Translations under genes and position numbers: made by a program
Assembly (NCBI GenBank): GCA_965234685.1
Contig: OZ248539.1
Location: forward strand, 2,046,001 to 2,110,000
Source of the DNA: Fimbriimonas planktonicus
GTDB taxonomy: Bacteria > Armatimonadota > Fimbriimonadia > Fimbriimonadales > Fimbriimonadaceae
Reading direction: 5' to 3'
Length of the DNA stretch: 64,000 nucleotides
Shown here: in pieces, positions 15,284 to 22,960 of the stretch
How positions within the stretch are numbered: position 1 is the stretch's first letter
How the letters are laid out: every line of letters begins with the position of its first letter
The notes under the pieces: generated by a model
Databases searched by the model: none
The model's input: the letters and a program-made list of their open reading frames with translations, nothing else
Told to the model about the DNA's origin: nothing

Positions 15284-16459
15284 CTATCTACCGGGTCGCT
15301 TCGATTGGTTTCGCGAGCGGCCCCGCCGTCCGCCTGGCTTGGGCGGACCGGTTCGCGGTTTGAACTTCGGCTTCGCGGGACGCGGGTTTGGACGATTCTT
15401 CGGAGGCTTCTCCTTTTCCGCTTCTTCTTCAGGTGCAGGAGCTTTTGGCGTGAATGGCAAAGCATCACCGTAGGCCCAAAATGGCGGTAGGGTGCTCAGA
15501 TCCACCGGCTCGGTTGTCGCAACATCCGTTCGGCGCAGGAGGCATGTAAACGCGCCTGCACCCATGCCTTGCTGCGGGAACAGTCGGTAGCACGGAAACT
15601 GCGTGTACTCGGATTGGTACGCCGCCAAGTGTGGAACGGGGACCGCTGCCATAAACGGATACTCATCCAGCATCCACTCCAGAATCTTTTCGTTCTCTTT
15701 GTAGGAGTAGGTGCAAGTCATGTAGAGCAGGTGCCCGCCCGGCTTGAGAGCGTTGATCGCATTTCCGGTGATCCGTCGCTGGCGGCTGTGGTTCATGTCC
15801 ACCATCGAGTTCGTAAACGCCCCGACGGCCTTGTCCCCTTTGGCGATCATCGACTGGCCCGAACACGGCGCGTCTACGATGATGAAGTCGAAGGTCGCAG
15901 GAAACTTCTTCGCGTAGACCCGAGGGTCGGCAACCCAAACCTGCGACCGCTCGATTTTGCATCGGTGCAAGTTGTTGATCAGTGATTCCGTGCGGTTCCG
16001 CATGGTCTCGTTGCAGATCAACGCCTCGGGCTGGAACATCCGCCATGCAAATATCCCTTTTCCTCCGGGTGACGAGCACAGGTCCAGAATCGTCTTCGGC
16101 ACTTCTGGGATGGCCATCATGGCTGAAGCCGCGAAAACCGAAGAGAAGTCCAGCGAGTAGTAGCTGCCGCGGGCGTAGAGCGGGTGTTGGGCGGGCTTGA
16201 AAGTCTCCTGGAGCCGAATAACGAACTCCGGCTGCCATGGCGCGGCGCTGACGCGCGGGAAGGTTCGGATCTCGGGCCGTTCTTCGATCACCAAGATCGC
16301 CTTCTCTCGGCTCTGGCCCTCTAGGATCGCCTCGATAAACAGGTCACGCTCTGCTTCATCCGGGAAAAGCATCGTCGCAAGCTTGACCATCGGCGGCGTG
16401 GCGGTTTTCTTGAGCTTGCCGCCTTTCTTTTTCAGCTTCTCCGTTTTGCGTTGCATCAT
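15284..16459 (-). CDS. RsmB/NOP2-family RNA (cytosine-5)-methyltransferase
   Basis: 391 residues. The SAM-binding site reads LDLCSSPGGKG at about residues 126-136; motif IV with its conserved Cys is IIVDAPCSGQ and the catalytic motif VI is YMTCTYS, both characteristic of m5C RNA methyltransferases. The protein lacks the N-terminal NusB-like domain of RsmB and instead begins with a lysine-rich stretch (KTEKLKKKGGKLKKT); it ends in a long Pro/Lys/Arg-rich tail (RPAKPKFKPRTGPPKPGGRR), probably an RNA-binding extension. The target RNA (16S rRNA, 23S rRNA or tRNA) cannot be told. Start ATG 16459 or the adjoining ATG 16456. Confidence 0.92.
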   Translation of the reverse strand: MMQRKTEKLKKKGGKLKKTATPPMVKLATMLFPDEAERDLFIEAILEGQSREKAILVIEERPEIRTFPRVSAAPWQPEFVIRLQETFKPAQHPLYARGSYYSLDFSSVFAASAMMAIPEVPKTILDLCSSPGGKGIFAWRMFQPEALICNETMRNRTESLINNLHRCKIERSQVWVADPRVYAKKFPATFDFIIVDAPCSGQSMIAKGDKAVGAFTNSMVDMNHSRQRRITGNAINALKPGGHLLYMTCTYSYKENEKILEWMLDEYPFMAAVPVPHLAAYQSEYTQFPCYRLFPQQGMGAGAFTCLLRRTDVATTEPVDLSTLPPFWAYGDALPFTPKAPAPEEEAEKEKPPKNRPNPRPAKPKFKPRTGPPKPGGRRGRSRNQSKRPGR

Positions 16460-16504
16460 CTCGTTGCCACCATTTCCCGGTTCATGATGGCAGGACGACG
16501 GGGG

Positions 16505-16720
16505 TTAGCTCGCATCCGAAGGCTCGTAACGCAAGATGTCGCCCGGTTGACAATCCAACGCCCGACAGATAGCCTCCAAAGTCGAGAATCGCACCCCATG
16601 AACTTTTCCGGTCTTGAGTTGCGAAATGTTAACTTCCGAGATTCCAACGATTTCGGCGAGTTGCCGAGACTTCACCTTTCTTCGGGCCAGCATTACATCG
16701 AGGTCCACAATGATCGGCAT
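16505..16720 (-). CDS. Small Cro/CI-type HTH regulator (YozG-like)
   Basis: 71 residues consisting of one helix-turn-helix: VDLDVMLARRKVKSRQLAEI, ISEVNISQLKTGKVHGVRFS, then LEAICRALDCQPGDILRYEP, the standard end of YozG-like XRE regulators. It begins 3 bp after the DUF2975-like gene on the same strand. This DUF2975 plus HTH arrangement is a known recurring pair. Autoregulation of the upstream divergent region at 17251-17265 is a reasonable guess. Confidence 0.92.
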   Translation of the reverse strand: MPIIVDLDVMLARRKVKSRQLAEIVGISEVNISQLKTGKVHGVRFSTLEAICRALDCQPGDILRYEPSDAS

Positions 16721-16723
16721 CGA

Positions 16724-17263
16724 CTAGATGAAGCCTTCCATCTCGGAGTGCAGTGCGGCGGCGCGGTGACTGATTCCGGACAAGAACCATAAACCGATGG
16801 CAACGATCAACAGGAAAATGGCCGAGACCCAGAACACGGGAAGCATCTTCCCGACCTCGGCGCCCAGCATCTGCGCCAACTTCTCCGCCGTAAACCAACG
16901 GTGCATCAACAAAACCGGAGCCAACGCGGCAAACCAAAATGCCGCCCGACGCTGAGCTAGAACGGCGCGCTCCGAAAACCACCGTTCTTCCGAAACTTCG
17001 AGGCAATAATCCCGAAGTGACCACGCGCATCTTGCGGTCATTGCGCAGATTCCTGCGCTGCTGAGAAATCCCACCAGCCGTGTCGCCGCCCCAACCTCCC
17101 CCGGCTCCTGAACCCCAAATTTAATCTGAAGGGCCAGGTCGCTGATGCCAGGAACAAACCAAATCAGCAAAGGCCACAGACAGCAAACCGCCGTAACGGA
17201 TGTGAAAAAGTAGCCAAAGACTTGCGAGATATTGACCCAGTTTATATTTTTAATGTAAAACAT
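16724..17263 (-). CDS. DUF2975-like membrane protein
   Basis: 179 residues with four probable membrane helices: VFGYFFTSVTAVCCLWPLLIWF (about 15-36), VGFLSSAGICAMTARCAWSL, AAFWFAALAPVLLMHRWF and VFWVSAIFLLIVAIGLWFL (near the C-terminus). The overall plan (four TM helices, charged loop SEERWFSERAVLAQRR in the middle, paired with a YozG-type HTH gene) fits DUF2975 proteins; assignment rests on layout more than on a diagnostic motif. The ATG at 17263 is only 10 bp from the divergent start at 17274, and a TATAAT-like string overlaps this ATG, so the true start might lie elsewhere, but no other good start is seen. Confidence 0.75.
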   Translation of the reverse strand: MFYIKNINWVNISQVFGYFFTSVTAVCCLWPLLIWFVPGISDLALQIKFGVQEPGEVGAATRLVGFLSSAGICAMTARCAWSLRDYCLEVSEERWFSERAVLAQRRAAFWFAALAPVLLMHRWFTAEKLAQMLGAEVGKMLPVFWVSAIFLLIVAIGLWFLSGISHRAAALHSEMEGFI

Positions 17264-17265
17264 TA
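17251..17265. promoter_or_regulatory. Perfect dyad TAATGT-AAA-ACATTA between divergent starts
   Basis: TAATGT (17251-17256) and ACATTA (17260-17265) are exact reverse complements around AAA. The dyad covers the start codon of the DUF2975-like gene (17263-17261) and ends 8 bp before the start of the PagL-like gene at 17274. Given the adjacent HTH gene, it is a good candidate operator controlling both directions. Inference from position and symmetry. Confidence 0.5.
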
Positions 17266-17273
17266 TATGAACG

Positions 17274-17879
17274 ATGAAAAACGTCTATTTTTCAACCCCG
17301 ATCATTATAGCTGGTGGCCTAATCTCGAATTCATTCGGGCAGGTCCAACTCCCCGAAAACATCTCGATCCGACCCCAAACGAAAATCGGCTTCGAGTACT
17401 TTCTCACCGATCAGGCGCACCGAGACATCAGCATCGGCACCGTTTATGCCGAGCAAACTTTTCGCATTCGCAAGAAACCTTGGGACCGAATTTCGTTCGG
17501 TTGGAACGCTTGCCTGTACTACGCCTCTGGTAACAGCACGCAAGTCGATCAGCCCGAGCCCGGTCCTTTTTCGGTCCGGACCGGTGGCTTTGGCATCAGC
17601 GCGGTCGCGAGGTTGCACATTTTTGACTTCCGTGGCGGAACGTGCTTCGCCGACCTCGTGCCCGGTTTTGCCTGGTTCACCGACCAGTTTCCGCCTAAAG
17701 GCTCGCGGGTCAACGGCTCGTACCGTTACGGGTTGGGGGTGCGATACCGCCTGAGCCCAGGCAAGTCCATCGAGTTTGGCATCCGTAAAATCCACATCTC
17801 GAATGGAGGCGGTCTGGTTCCATCCAATCCAGCCTACAACGGCACCGGAATATTTGTCAGCTTCGGTCAGCGTTTCTGA
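17274..17879 (+). CDS. PagL / acyloxyacyl hydrolase family outer-membrane protein (lipid A deacylase-like)
   Basis: 201 residues with a signal peptide (MKNVYFSTPIIIAGGLISNS, then FGQ). The rest is an alternating-pattern beta-barrel sequence ending in a C-terminal phenylalanine (FVSFGQRF), typical of outer-membrane barrels. The family active-site segment IRKIHISNGGGLVPSNP lies at the C-terminus, with the catalytic His174 and Ser176 in H-x-S-N; the third residue (Glu in Pseudomonas PagL) is not obvious, an Asn sits near its place as in many relatives. PagL removes the 3-O acyl chain of lipid A at the outer leaflet. The substrate here is inferred. Confidence 0.8.
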   Translation: MKNVYFSTPIIIAGGLISNSFGQVQLPENISIRPQTKIGFEYFLTDQAHRDISIGTVYAEQTFRIRKKPWDRISFGWNACLYYASGNSTQVDQPEPGPFSVRTGGFGISAVARLHIFDFRGGTCFADLVPGFAWFTDQFPPKGSRVNGSYRYGLGVRYRLSPGKSIEFGIRKIHISNGGGLVPSNPAYNGTGIFVSFGQRF

Positions 17880-17908
17880 CCCGGCGAGGCGCGGTAACCT
17901 GCCCAGTC

Positions 17909-18988
17909 ATGGCCGCCTGGAAAGGGATCATTCACGCCTACGGCGACCGAATGAACATCAGCAAATCGGTAGCTCCCGTCACGCTTTGCGAAGGCAATAC
18001 GCCCCTAATTCCGCTCCCGAAACTTGCGGCTTTGATCGCGCCGGGAGGGGAGCTTTTTGCAAAGTTTGAGGGGCTGAACCCGACCGGTAGCTTCAAGGAT
18101 CGCGGCATGACCACCGCGATCACCCAGTCCGTTGCGGATGGCGCGCAGACCGTGATCTGCGCCAGCACGGGCAACACCGCCGCCGCCGCAGCAGCCTACG
18201 CCGCCCGCGCGGGGCAAACCTGTGTGGTGCTGATTCCAGACGGCAAAATCGCCCTGGGCAAACTGGCCGGTGCGATTGCCTACGGTGCACGGGTGATCGC
18301 GATTGATGGCTCGTTCGACGCCGCGTTGCGGATGGTTCGCGAAGTCAGCGACCGGGCACCGATCGCCCTCGTGAACTCGGTTAACCCTGCCCGATTAGAA
18401 GGGCAAAAGACCGCGGCCTGGGAGGTCTGCGAGCAGCTTGGCGGCTTCCCAGATTGGCTTTGTCTTCCGGTCGGCAATGCGGGCAACATCTCGAGCTACT
18501 GGATGGGCTTCTCAGAATGTCCGGGGCCGTGCCGGTGCGAAGTCTGCCCGCGACCAAGTCGCAAGCCAAAACTATTAGGCGCCCAAGCTGCGGGGGCCGC
18601 CCCACTTGTCACCGGTCTTCCTTGCCCGAACCCGGAGACCCGCGCAACCGCTATCCGCATCGGCGCTCCAGCACGGGCCGATCAGGCTCTTACCGCAATT
18701 CGCGAATCGAACGGACAAATGCTCGCCGTCACCGACGAGGAGATTTTCCGCGCGTATCACCTCGTCGCCGAAACTGAAGGGGTGTTCTGCGAGCCTTCTT
18801 CCGCCGCTGGGCTCGCCGGCCTGCATCAGGCGGTGCAAAACGGCACTTTAGATCCCGAAGGAAAACGCATCGTCTGCGTCCTGACCGGGCACGGCCTCAA
18901 AGATCCCGATTCGGCCGTTGCGGAGGGGGCCGATATCCAGAAGGTAGAGGCCAACGTCGATGCACTGCTGAGAGGACTCAACCTATGA
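17909..18988 (+). CDS. thrC: Threonine synthase with a cysteine-rich insertion
   Basis: 359 residues. The enzyme turns O-phosphohomoserine into threonine with PLP. The PLP lysine is K63 in NPTGSFKDRG, the phosphate loop is VGNAGNIS at about 192-199, and TPLIPLP lies near residue 31. Directly after the phosphate loop (SYWMGFSE) there is C204-PGP-C208-R-C210-EV-C213-PRPSRKPK, a four-cysteine stretch where ordinary threonine synthases have a short helix-loop leading to 'P.m.G.QA.GAAP'; here that resumes as LLGAQAAGAAPLV. The four cysteines look able to bind metal. Start at ATG 17909; overlaps thrB by ATGA. Confidence 0.93.
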   Translation: MAAWKGIIHAYGDRMNISKSVAPVTLCEGNTPLIPLPKLAALIAPGGELFAKFEGLNPTGSFKDRGMTTAITQSVADGAQTVICASTGNTAAAAAAYAARAGQTCVVLIPDGKIALGKLAGAIAYGARVIAIDGSFDAALRMVREVSDRAPIALVNSVNPARLEGQKTAAWEVCEQLGGFPDWLCLPVGNAGNISSYWMGFSECPGPCRCEVCPRPSRKPKLLGAQAAGAAPLVTGLPCPNPETRATAIRIGAPARADQALTAIRESNGQMLAVTDEEIFRAYHLVAETEGVFCEPSSAAGLAGLHQAVQNGTLDPEGKRIVCVLTGHGLKDPDSAVAEGADIQKVEANVDALLRGLNL

Positions 18989-19917
18989 TCCGCGTCCGAA
19001 TCCCCGCCACCACCGCGAACATCGGCCCTGGCTTTGACTGTATGGGATTGGCACTGGACCTTTGGAACTCGTTCGAGTTGCACCTCTCCAGCGAAGGTTC
19101 AGACTTCTCCGTGGAGAACCACGGTGAGGGAGCCAGCGTGCTGGCGACCGACCACACCAACCTAACCGCGACCATCTTGCGCGAAGAGCTTGAGCGGGCC
19201 GGAGTTGAGCTCAGCGGCCATGCGAAGATCGTTTGCCACAACGCCATTCCGTGCGCTTCTGGCCTTGGGTCAAGCTCGACCGCTACCCTAGCCGGGGTGT
19301 TATTCTCGCAAGCCGTGCTTCGCGCCCAGGCGGGCGAGGATCCGGCCGAGCTTGACCGAACTCTGGTTTTGGAACGCGCCGTAGAGCTCGAGGGACATGG
19401 AGATAACGTCGCTCCGGCCCTGCTCGGTGGATTCGTCATCGTGGTTCCAGATGGCGGGCGGGTGCTGACCAAACGCATTCCGCACGTGCCAATCAAAGGG
19501 GTGGTCTGCGTGCCGGAGTTCAAATACTTCACCAGCGAGGCCCGCGCCGCACTGCCGAGCCAGTACAGCAAAGCCGACGCGATCTACAACATCGGCCGCG
19601 CCATGCTGGTCGCCGAAGCCCTCCGCGCCGGAGACGACACCCTTCTCGCGCAGTCGCTGAACGACCGGATTCACGAGCCCTACCGTCTCCCCGCCATCCC
19701 CGGTGCGGTCGCTGCAAAGTCGGCGGCATTGGACGAGGGAGCGGTCGCGGTTGCCCTCTCCGGCGCCGGCCCCGGCACCATCGCCTTCGCCCGCCACGGC
19801 TTCGACCGAATCGGCCGCGCAATGAACCAAGCCTTCGCAGCGGCGGGTCTAAAGAGCCGCTACTGGATCCTCGACGCCACCGACCAAGGCACCCACATCG
19901 GCCGCCTTCCGGTGTGA
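18985..19917 (+). CDS. thrB: Homoserine kinase
   Basis: 310-residue GHMP kinase that phosphorylates homoserine, feeding the threonine synthase encoded just upstream (4-nt overlap). The N-terminus RIPATTANIGPGFDCMGLAL is the family's substrate-binding segment; the ATP loop P-x3-GLGSS appears as IPCASGLGSSSTA at about residues 88-100; the C-terminal GHMP motif reads AVALSGAGPGTIAFA at about 250-264. Length matches the family (about 305). Confidence 0.96.
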   Translation: MIRVRIPATTANIGPGFDCMGLALDLWNSFELHLSSEGSDFSVENHGEGASVLATDHTNLTATILREELERAGVELSGHAKIVCHNAIPCASGLGSSSTATLAGVLFSQAVLRAQAGEDPAELDRTLVLERAVELEGHGDNVAPALLGGFVIVVPDGGRVLTKRIPHVPIKGVVCVPEFKYFTSEARAALPSQYSKADAIYNIGRAMLVAEALRAGDDTLLAQSLNDRIHEPYRLPAIPGAVAAKSAALDEGAVAVALSGAGPGTIAFARHGFDRIGRAMNQAFAAAGLKSRYWILDATDQGTHIGRLPV

Positions 19918-19969
19918 GAGTTTCGGGTCGCCGAATACGCCTCCCATCCGGGTAACTTCCCGGACGTCA

Positions 19970-21739
19970 ATGAAGATCAATCCGCCGCAGAATCGACTCG
20001 TCACTCCGCTTCCTAAGCTCGGAATTCGGCCGACTATTGATGGTCGTTACGGCGGGGTTCGGGAGTCTTTGGAAGAGATCACAATGGCGATGGCGCGTTC
20101 GGTGGCCAGCCTCATCAGCGAGACCCTAAAGCACAGTACGGGCGAGCCGGTGGAGTGCGTGATTGCGGATACTTGCATCGGCGGATTTTCCGAGGCGGCG
20201 GCTTGTGCGGATAAGTTCCGGCGCGAGGGCGTTGGGCTGACGCTCACCGTCACTCCTTGCTGGTGCTACGGGTCGGAAACAATGGACGACGACCCGACGA
20301 TGCCGAAGGCGATTTGGGGATTTAACGGGACGGACCGGCCCGGCGCGGTTTATCTTGCCGCCACCCTGAGCGGCCACGCCCAATTCGGCGTCCCGAGCTT
20401 CGGCATCTACGGCCAAGACGTGCAAGACCTTGGCGATGAGAACGTTCCGACGGACGTGCGCGAGCGACTGTTCCAGTTCGTCCGCGCGGGAGTTGCCGCC
20501 GCGACGATGCGAAACACCGCATACCTAGCCATGGGCGGAACCAGCATGGGAATTGCGGGCAGCGTCGTGGACGGCGATTTCTTCCGTAGCTACCTGGGCA
20601 TGCGGGTGGAATCGGTCGACATGAGCGAGTTCACCGGGCGAATCCAGAACCGCATCTTCGACTACGAGGAGTACGAGCGGGCCCTTGCCTGGTGCAAAGA
20701 GAACTTACTCGAAGGCGAAGACTTCAACTCGCCCGAGAAGACCCGCACCCGCGAGCACCTGGATTCCGAGTGGGAAACCAGCATCAAGATGACCCTTATC
20801 GCGCGGGACCTAATGATCGGCAACCCGCGCCTGGCCGAACTCGGATTCCTCGAACAAGCGCGGGGCCACAACGCCATCGCGGGCGGATTCCAGGGCCAGC
20901 GACAATGGACCGACTATAACCCGAACGGCGACTTTCTGGAAGCGATGCTATGCAGCAGCTTCGATTGGAACGGCATCCGCCAACCGTTCGTCGTTGCGAC
21001 CGAGAACGACGCCCTGAACGGTGCCTCGATGCTCTTTGGCCACCTCCTCACCGGCACGGCGCAGATGTTCAGTGACGTCCGCACCTACTGGTCCCCCGAC
21101 GCGGTGGAGCGAGTCACCGGATGGCGGCCCGAAAGCGGCTTCTTGCACCTCATCAACTCTGGCCCTAGCGCGCTGGATTGGACGGGCGAGGGTGGCCTTC
21201 AGCCTTGGTGGGAAATGAACGCCGATGACGCTAAGCGCTGCATTGAAGCCACCCGCTTCTGCCCGAGCATCACCGAGTACTTCCCGGGCGGCGGTTGGTC
21301 GACCGACTTCACCACTCGCGGCGGCTACCCGGTGACGATGTTCCGCATCAATCTGGTCCACGGGCTTGGCCCGGTGCTCCAGATTGCAGAAGGCGAAACG
21401 ATCGAGCTTCCAGAAGAGGTTCACAACGCTCTTGACGCTCGCACGAACCCAAGCTGGCCGACGACCTGGTTCCGCCCGCGCGTAACCGGACACGGGGCGT
21501 TCGCTGACGAGTATCAGGTGATGGCGCATTGGGGAGCGAACCACGGCGCGATTTCGGTGGGCCACATTGGGGCCGACCTGATCACGTTGGCAGCTATGCT
21601 CCGGATTCCGGTGGACATGCACAATGTCGAGTCCGCGCAGGTGTTCCGTCCGGCAGCCTGGCACCGATTTGGTTCGGGAATGGAGAGCGTCGGCGCAGAT
21701 TTCCGCGCCTGCGCCAACTACGGCCCTCTCTACGGATAA
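19970..21739 (+). CDS. fucI: L-fucose isomerase
   Basis: 589 residues, the same length as E. coli FucI (591). It converts L-fucose to L-fuculose (and D-arabinose to D-ribulose) with Mn2+. The opening LGIRPTIDGRYGGVRESLEE is the family signature. Metal ligands are expected in VATENDALNGASMLFGH (Glu and Asp at about residues 343-360) and near the C-terminal His in HNVESAQVFRPAAWHRFGSG. A small hairpin (TCCGGG 19947-19952 / CCCGGA 19959-19964) lies just before the start and could influence initiation. No other fucose gene is adjacent, so the pathway must be completed elsewhere. Confidence 0.96.
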   Translation: MKINPPQNRLVTPLPKLGIRPTIDGRYGGVRESLEEITMAMARSVASLISETLKHSTGEPVECVIADTCIGGFSEAAACADKFRREGVGLTLTVTPCWCYGSETMDDDPTMPKAIWGFNGTDRPGAVYLAATLSGHAQFGVPSFGIYGQDVQDLGDENVPTDVRERLFQFVRAGVAAATMRNTAYLAMGGTSMGIAGSVVDGDFFRSYLGMRVESVDMSEFTGRIQNRIFDYEEYERALAWCKENLLEGEDFNSPEKTRTREHLDSEWETSIKMTLIARDLMIGNPRLAELGFLEQARGHNAIAGGFQGQRQWTDYNPNGDFLEAMLCSSFDWNGIRQPFVVATENDALNGASMLFGHLLTGTAQMFSDVRTYWSPDAVERVTGWRPESGFLHLINSGPSALDWTGEGGLQPWWEMNADDAKRCIEATRFCPSITEYFPGGGWSTDFTTRGGYPVTMFRINLVHGLGPVLQIAEGETIELPEEVHNALDARTNPSWPTTWFRPRVTGHGAFADEYQVMAHWGANHGAISVGHIGADLITLAAMLRIPVDMHNVESAQVFRPAAWHRFGSGMESVGADFRACANYGPLYG

Positions 21740-21793
21740 GGACTAATGGTCCGGGGTCGGAAACCCTAGCCCCGGACCGACGGTCTCAGTTGC

Positions 21794-22021
21794 ATGCTCA
21801 AGGCATTCCGAGAGAAAAATGGCTTCTCCCTTCTTCCGCTGATTGTTGGCGTGCTCTACGGCGCGTCGCCGCTGGATCTCATTCCAGACCTGATTCCACT
21901 CATCGGCTTTGTGGATGACGGAATCATTGTCGGATTTCTCGGTCTCATCATGGCTTGGCAATGGCTGGGTCGCGGACGACGAGCCCGCACTGCTCAATTG
22001 CAGCCCATTCGAGTCCGTTAG
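21794..22021 (+). CDS. DUF1232 (YkvA-like) small membrane protein
   Basis: 75 residues. The defining DUF1232 motif is present: YGASPLDLIPDLIPLIGFVDD at about residues 22-42 is the 'Y..SP.DLIPD.iP..G.lDD' block, followed by a hydrophobic stretch IIVGFLGLIMAWQWLG and a basic tail RGRRAR. Function of the family is unknown. It is 7 bp before the amidase gene. Confidence 0.9.
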   Translation: MLKAFREKNGFSLLPLIVGVLYGASPLDLIPDLIPLIGFVDDGIIVGFLGLIMAWQWLGRGRRARTAQLQPIRVR

Positions 22022-22028
22022 GTAAACC

Positions 22029-22724
22029 TTGCGGGTGAAGCTTAAGTTCGTACTGCCGTGTCTTTTCCTGGTTCAGATGGCCACGGCACAAACCGTCTGC
22101 ATCGACGCCGGACACCCGAGCGAGGTCGGCATGGGAACCAAAGGCAAGGTTTATACCGAAGTCAGCCTCGCTTGGAAGATTGCCAAAGGCCTGCAGAAAG
22201 CACTTGAGGCGGAAGGCGTAACGGTCGTTCTGACGAAATCGGAGGAACTCGAAAAAGTGCTCAACCGACGGCGAGCCGAGATCGCGAACGACGCAAAGGC
22301 GGACCTTTTGATTCGCCTTCACTGCGACGCCGCATCTGGGACCGGCTTCGCGGTGTACTACCCCGACCGCACCGGAACCACCAAAGACGGCATTACCGGC
22401 CCTAGCAAGGACGTTCTCGAGAAAACCTCCGTTGCCGCCAAAAATTTTCACGCTATCTATGCCGCCGCTTTGAAAGGCGCGCAGAAAGATAACGGTCTGA
22501 AATCTGATCTGAAGACTGCCATCGGCGCGAAGCAAGGCGCGCTCACCGGTTCGATTTTCTCCAAAGTCCCGGTTTTGCTCGTCGAGATGTGCGTGCTCAC
22601 GAACCCCGCCGACGAAGCTTTCATTGGTTCAGCCGAGGGCCAGCAAAAGATCATTTCGGCAATGACGAAAGCAACCCTTGCCGTGGTCAAACCTGCCACC
22701 GCGAGCGATAAAGCCCGGTTATAA
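22029..22724 (+). CDS. N-acetylmuramoyl-L-alanine amidase (Amidase_3)
   Basis: 231 residues with a signal peptide (VKLKFVLPCLFLVQMATAQ), so it acts on the cell wall outside the cytoplasm, cutting the amide bond between MurNAc and L-Ala. Zinc ligands and catalytic Glu of Amidase_3 enzymes: VCIDAGHPS (His), YTEVSLAWKIA (Glu), LLIRLHCDA (His) and LLVEMCVLTNPADE (catalytic Glu). The start is TTG 22029 or GTG 22035, neither with a convincing Shine-Dalgarno site; no ATG precedes the signal peptide. The gene ends exactly where the promoter of the cobalamin riboswitch begins (TATAAT 22720-22725 overlaps its stop codon). Confidence 0.92.
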   Translation: MRVKLKFVLPCLFLVQMATAQTVCIDAGHPSEVGMGTKGKVYTEVSLAWKIAKGLQKALEAEGVTVVLTKSEELEKVLNRRRAEIANDAKADLLIRLHCDAASGTGFAVYYPDRTGTTKDGITGPSKDVLEKTSVAAKNFHAIYAAALKGAQKDNGLKSDLKTAIGAKQGALTGSIFSKVPVLLVEMCVLTNPADEAFIGSAEGQQKIISAMTKATLAVVKPATASDKARL

Positions 22725-22734
22725 TAACAGTCAT

Positions 22735-22850
22735 TGCGAAGGGTGCCCTGTCGTGGGGCATCTGAAAATTGGGGAAAGTCCGGTGAAATCCCGGCGCTGT
22801 GCCGCAACGGTGAATCGACCTTGGTCGAAAGTCCGAATGCCCGCTTCGCA
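22735..22850 (+). promoter_or_regulatory. Cobalamin (B12) riboswitch aptamer
   Basis: A complete-looking adenosylcobalamin/cobalamin aptamer. P1 is a perfect 7-bp pair, TGCGAAG 22735-22741 with CTTCGCA 22844-22850. Inside are GGTGCC (22742-22747), GGGGAAAGTCCGGTGAAATC followed by CCGGCGCTGTGCCGCAACGG (the conserved 'GGGAA..GGTGAAA.TCC....CTG..CCGCAAC' core), and the B12 box AGTCCGAATGCCCGC (about 22829-22843). A TATAAT hexamer at 22720-22725, overlapping the stop codon of the upstream amidase, would start the transcript about 10 nt before P1. B12 binding normally lowers expression of the downstream gene. Confidence 0.95.
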
Positions 22851-22939
22851 GAAAAGAACAGCGAGTGCTGTCACCTACGAGCATGGGTCCCCGGAGCGGC
22901 GCAACGTCGCCTCCTCGTCCATTTCTCCGCAACTGACGG

Positions 22940-22954
22940 CCTCACCTTGTGAGG
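22940..22954 (+). promoter_or_regulatory. Hairpin that sequesters the ribosome-binding site of the prepilin gene
   Basis: CCTCAC (22940-22945) and GTGAGG (22949-22954) pair perfectly around a CTT loop. GTGAGG contains the Shine-Dalgarno sequence GAGG that ends 6 nt before ATG 22961, so the closed stem would hide the ribosome-binding site. Between the aptamer and this stem there is another small hairpin (ACAGC 22858-22862 / GCTGT 22867-22871). The layout is that of a translational expression platform of the riboswitch; how B12 binding changes it is inferred. Confidence 0.75.
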
Positions 22955-22960
22955 TTATTC

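Noticed and set aside
19947..19964. Hairpin TCCGGG/CCCGGA before fucI as a terminator of thrB
   Set aside because: Short 6-bp stem with no T-run; too weak to call, mentioned only as a possible influence on fucI initiation.
20948..21664. 238-aa minus-strand frame opposite fucI
   Set aside because: Shadow of conserved fucI; no independent start signal.
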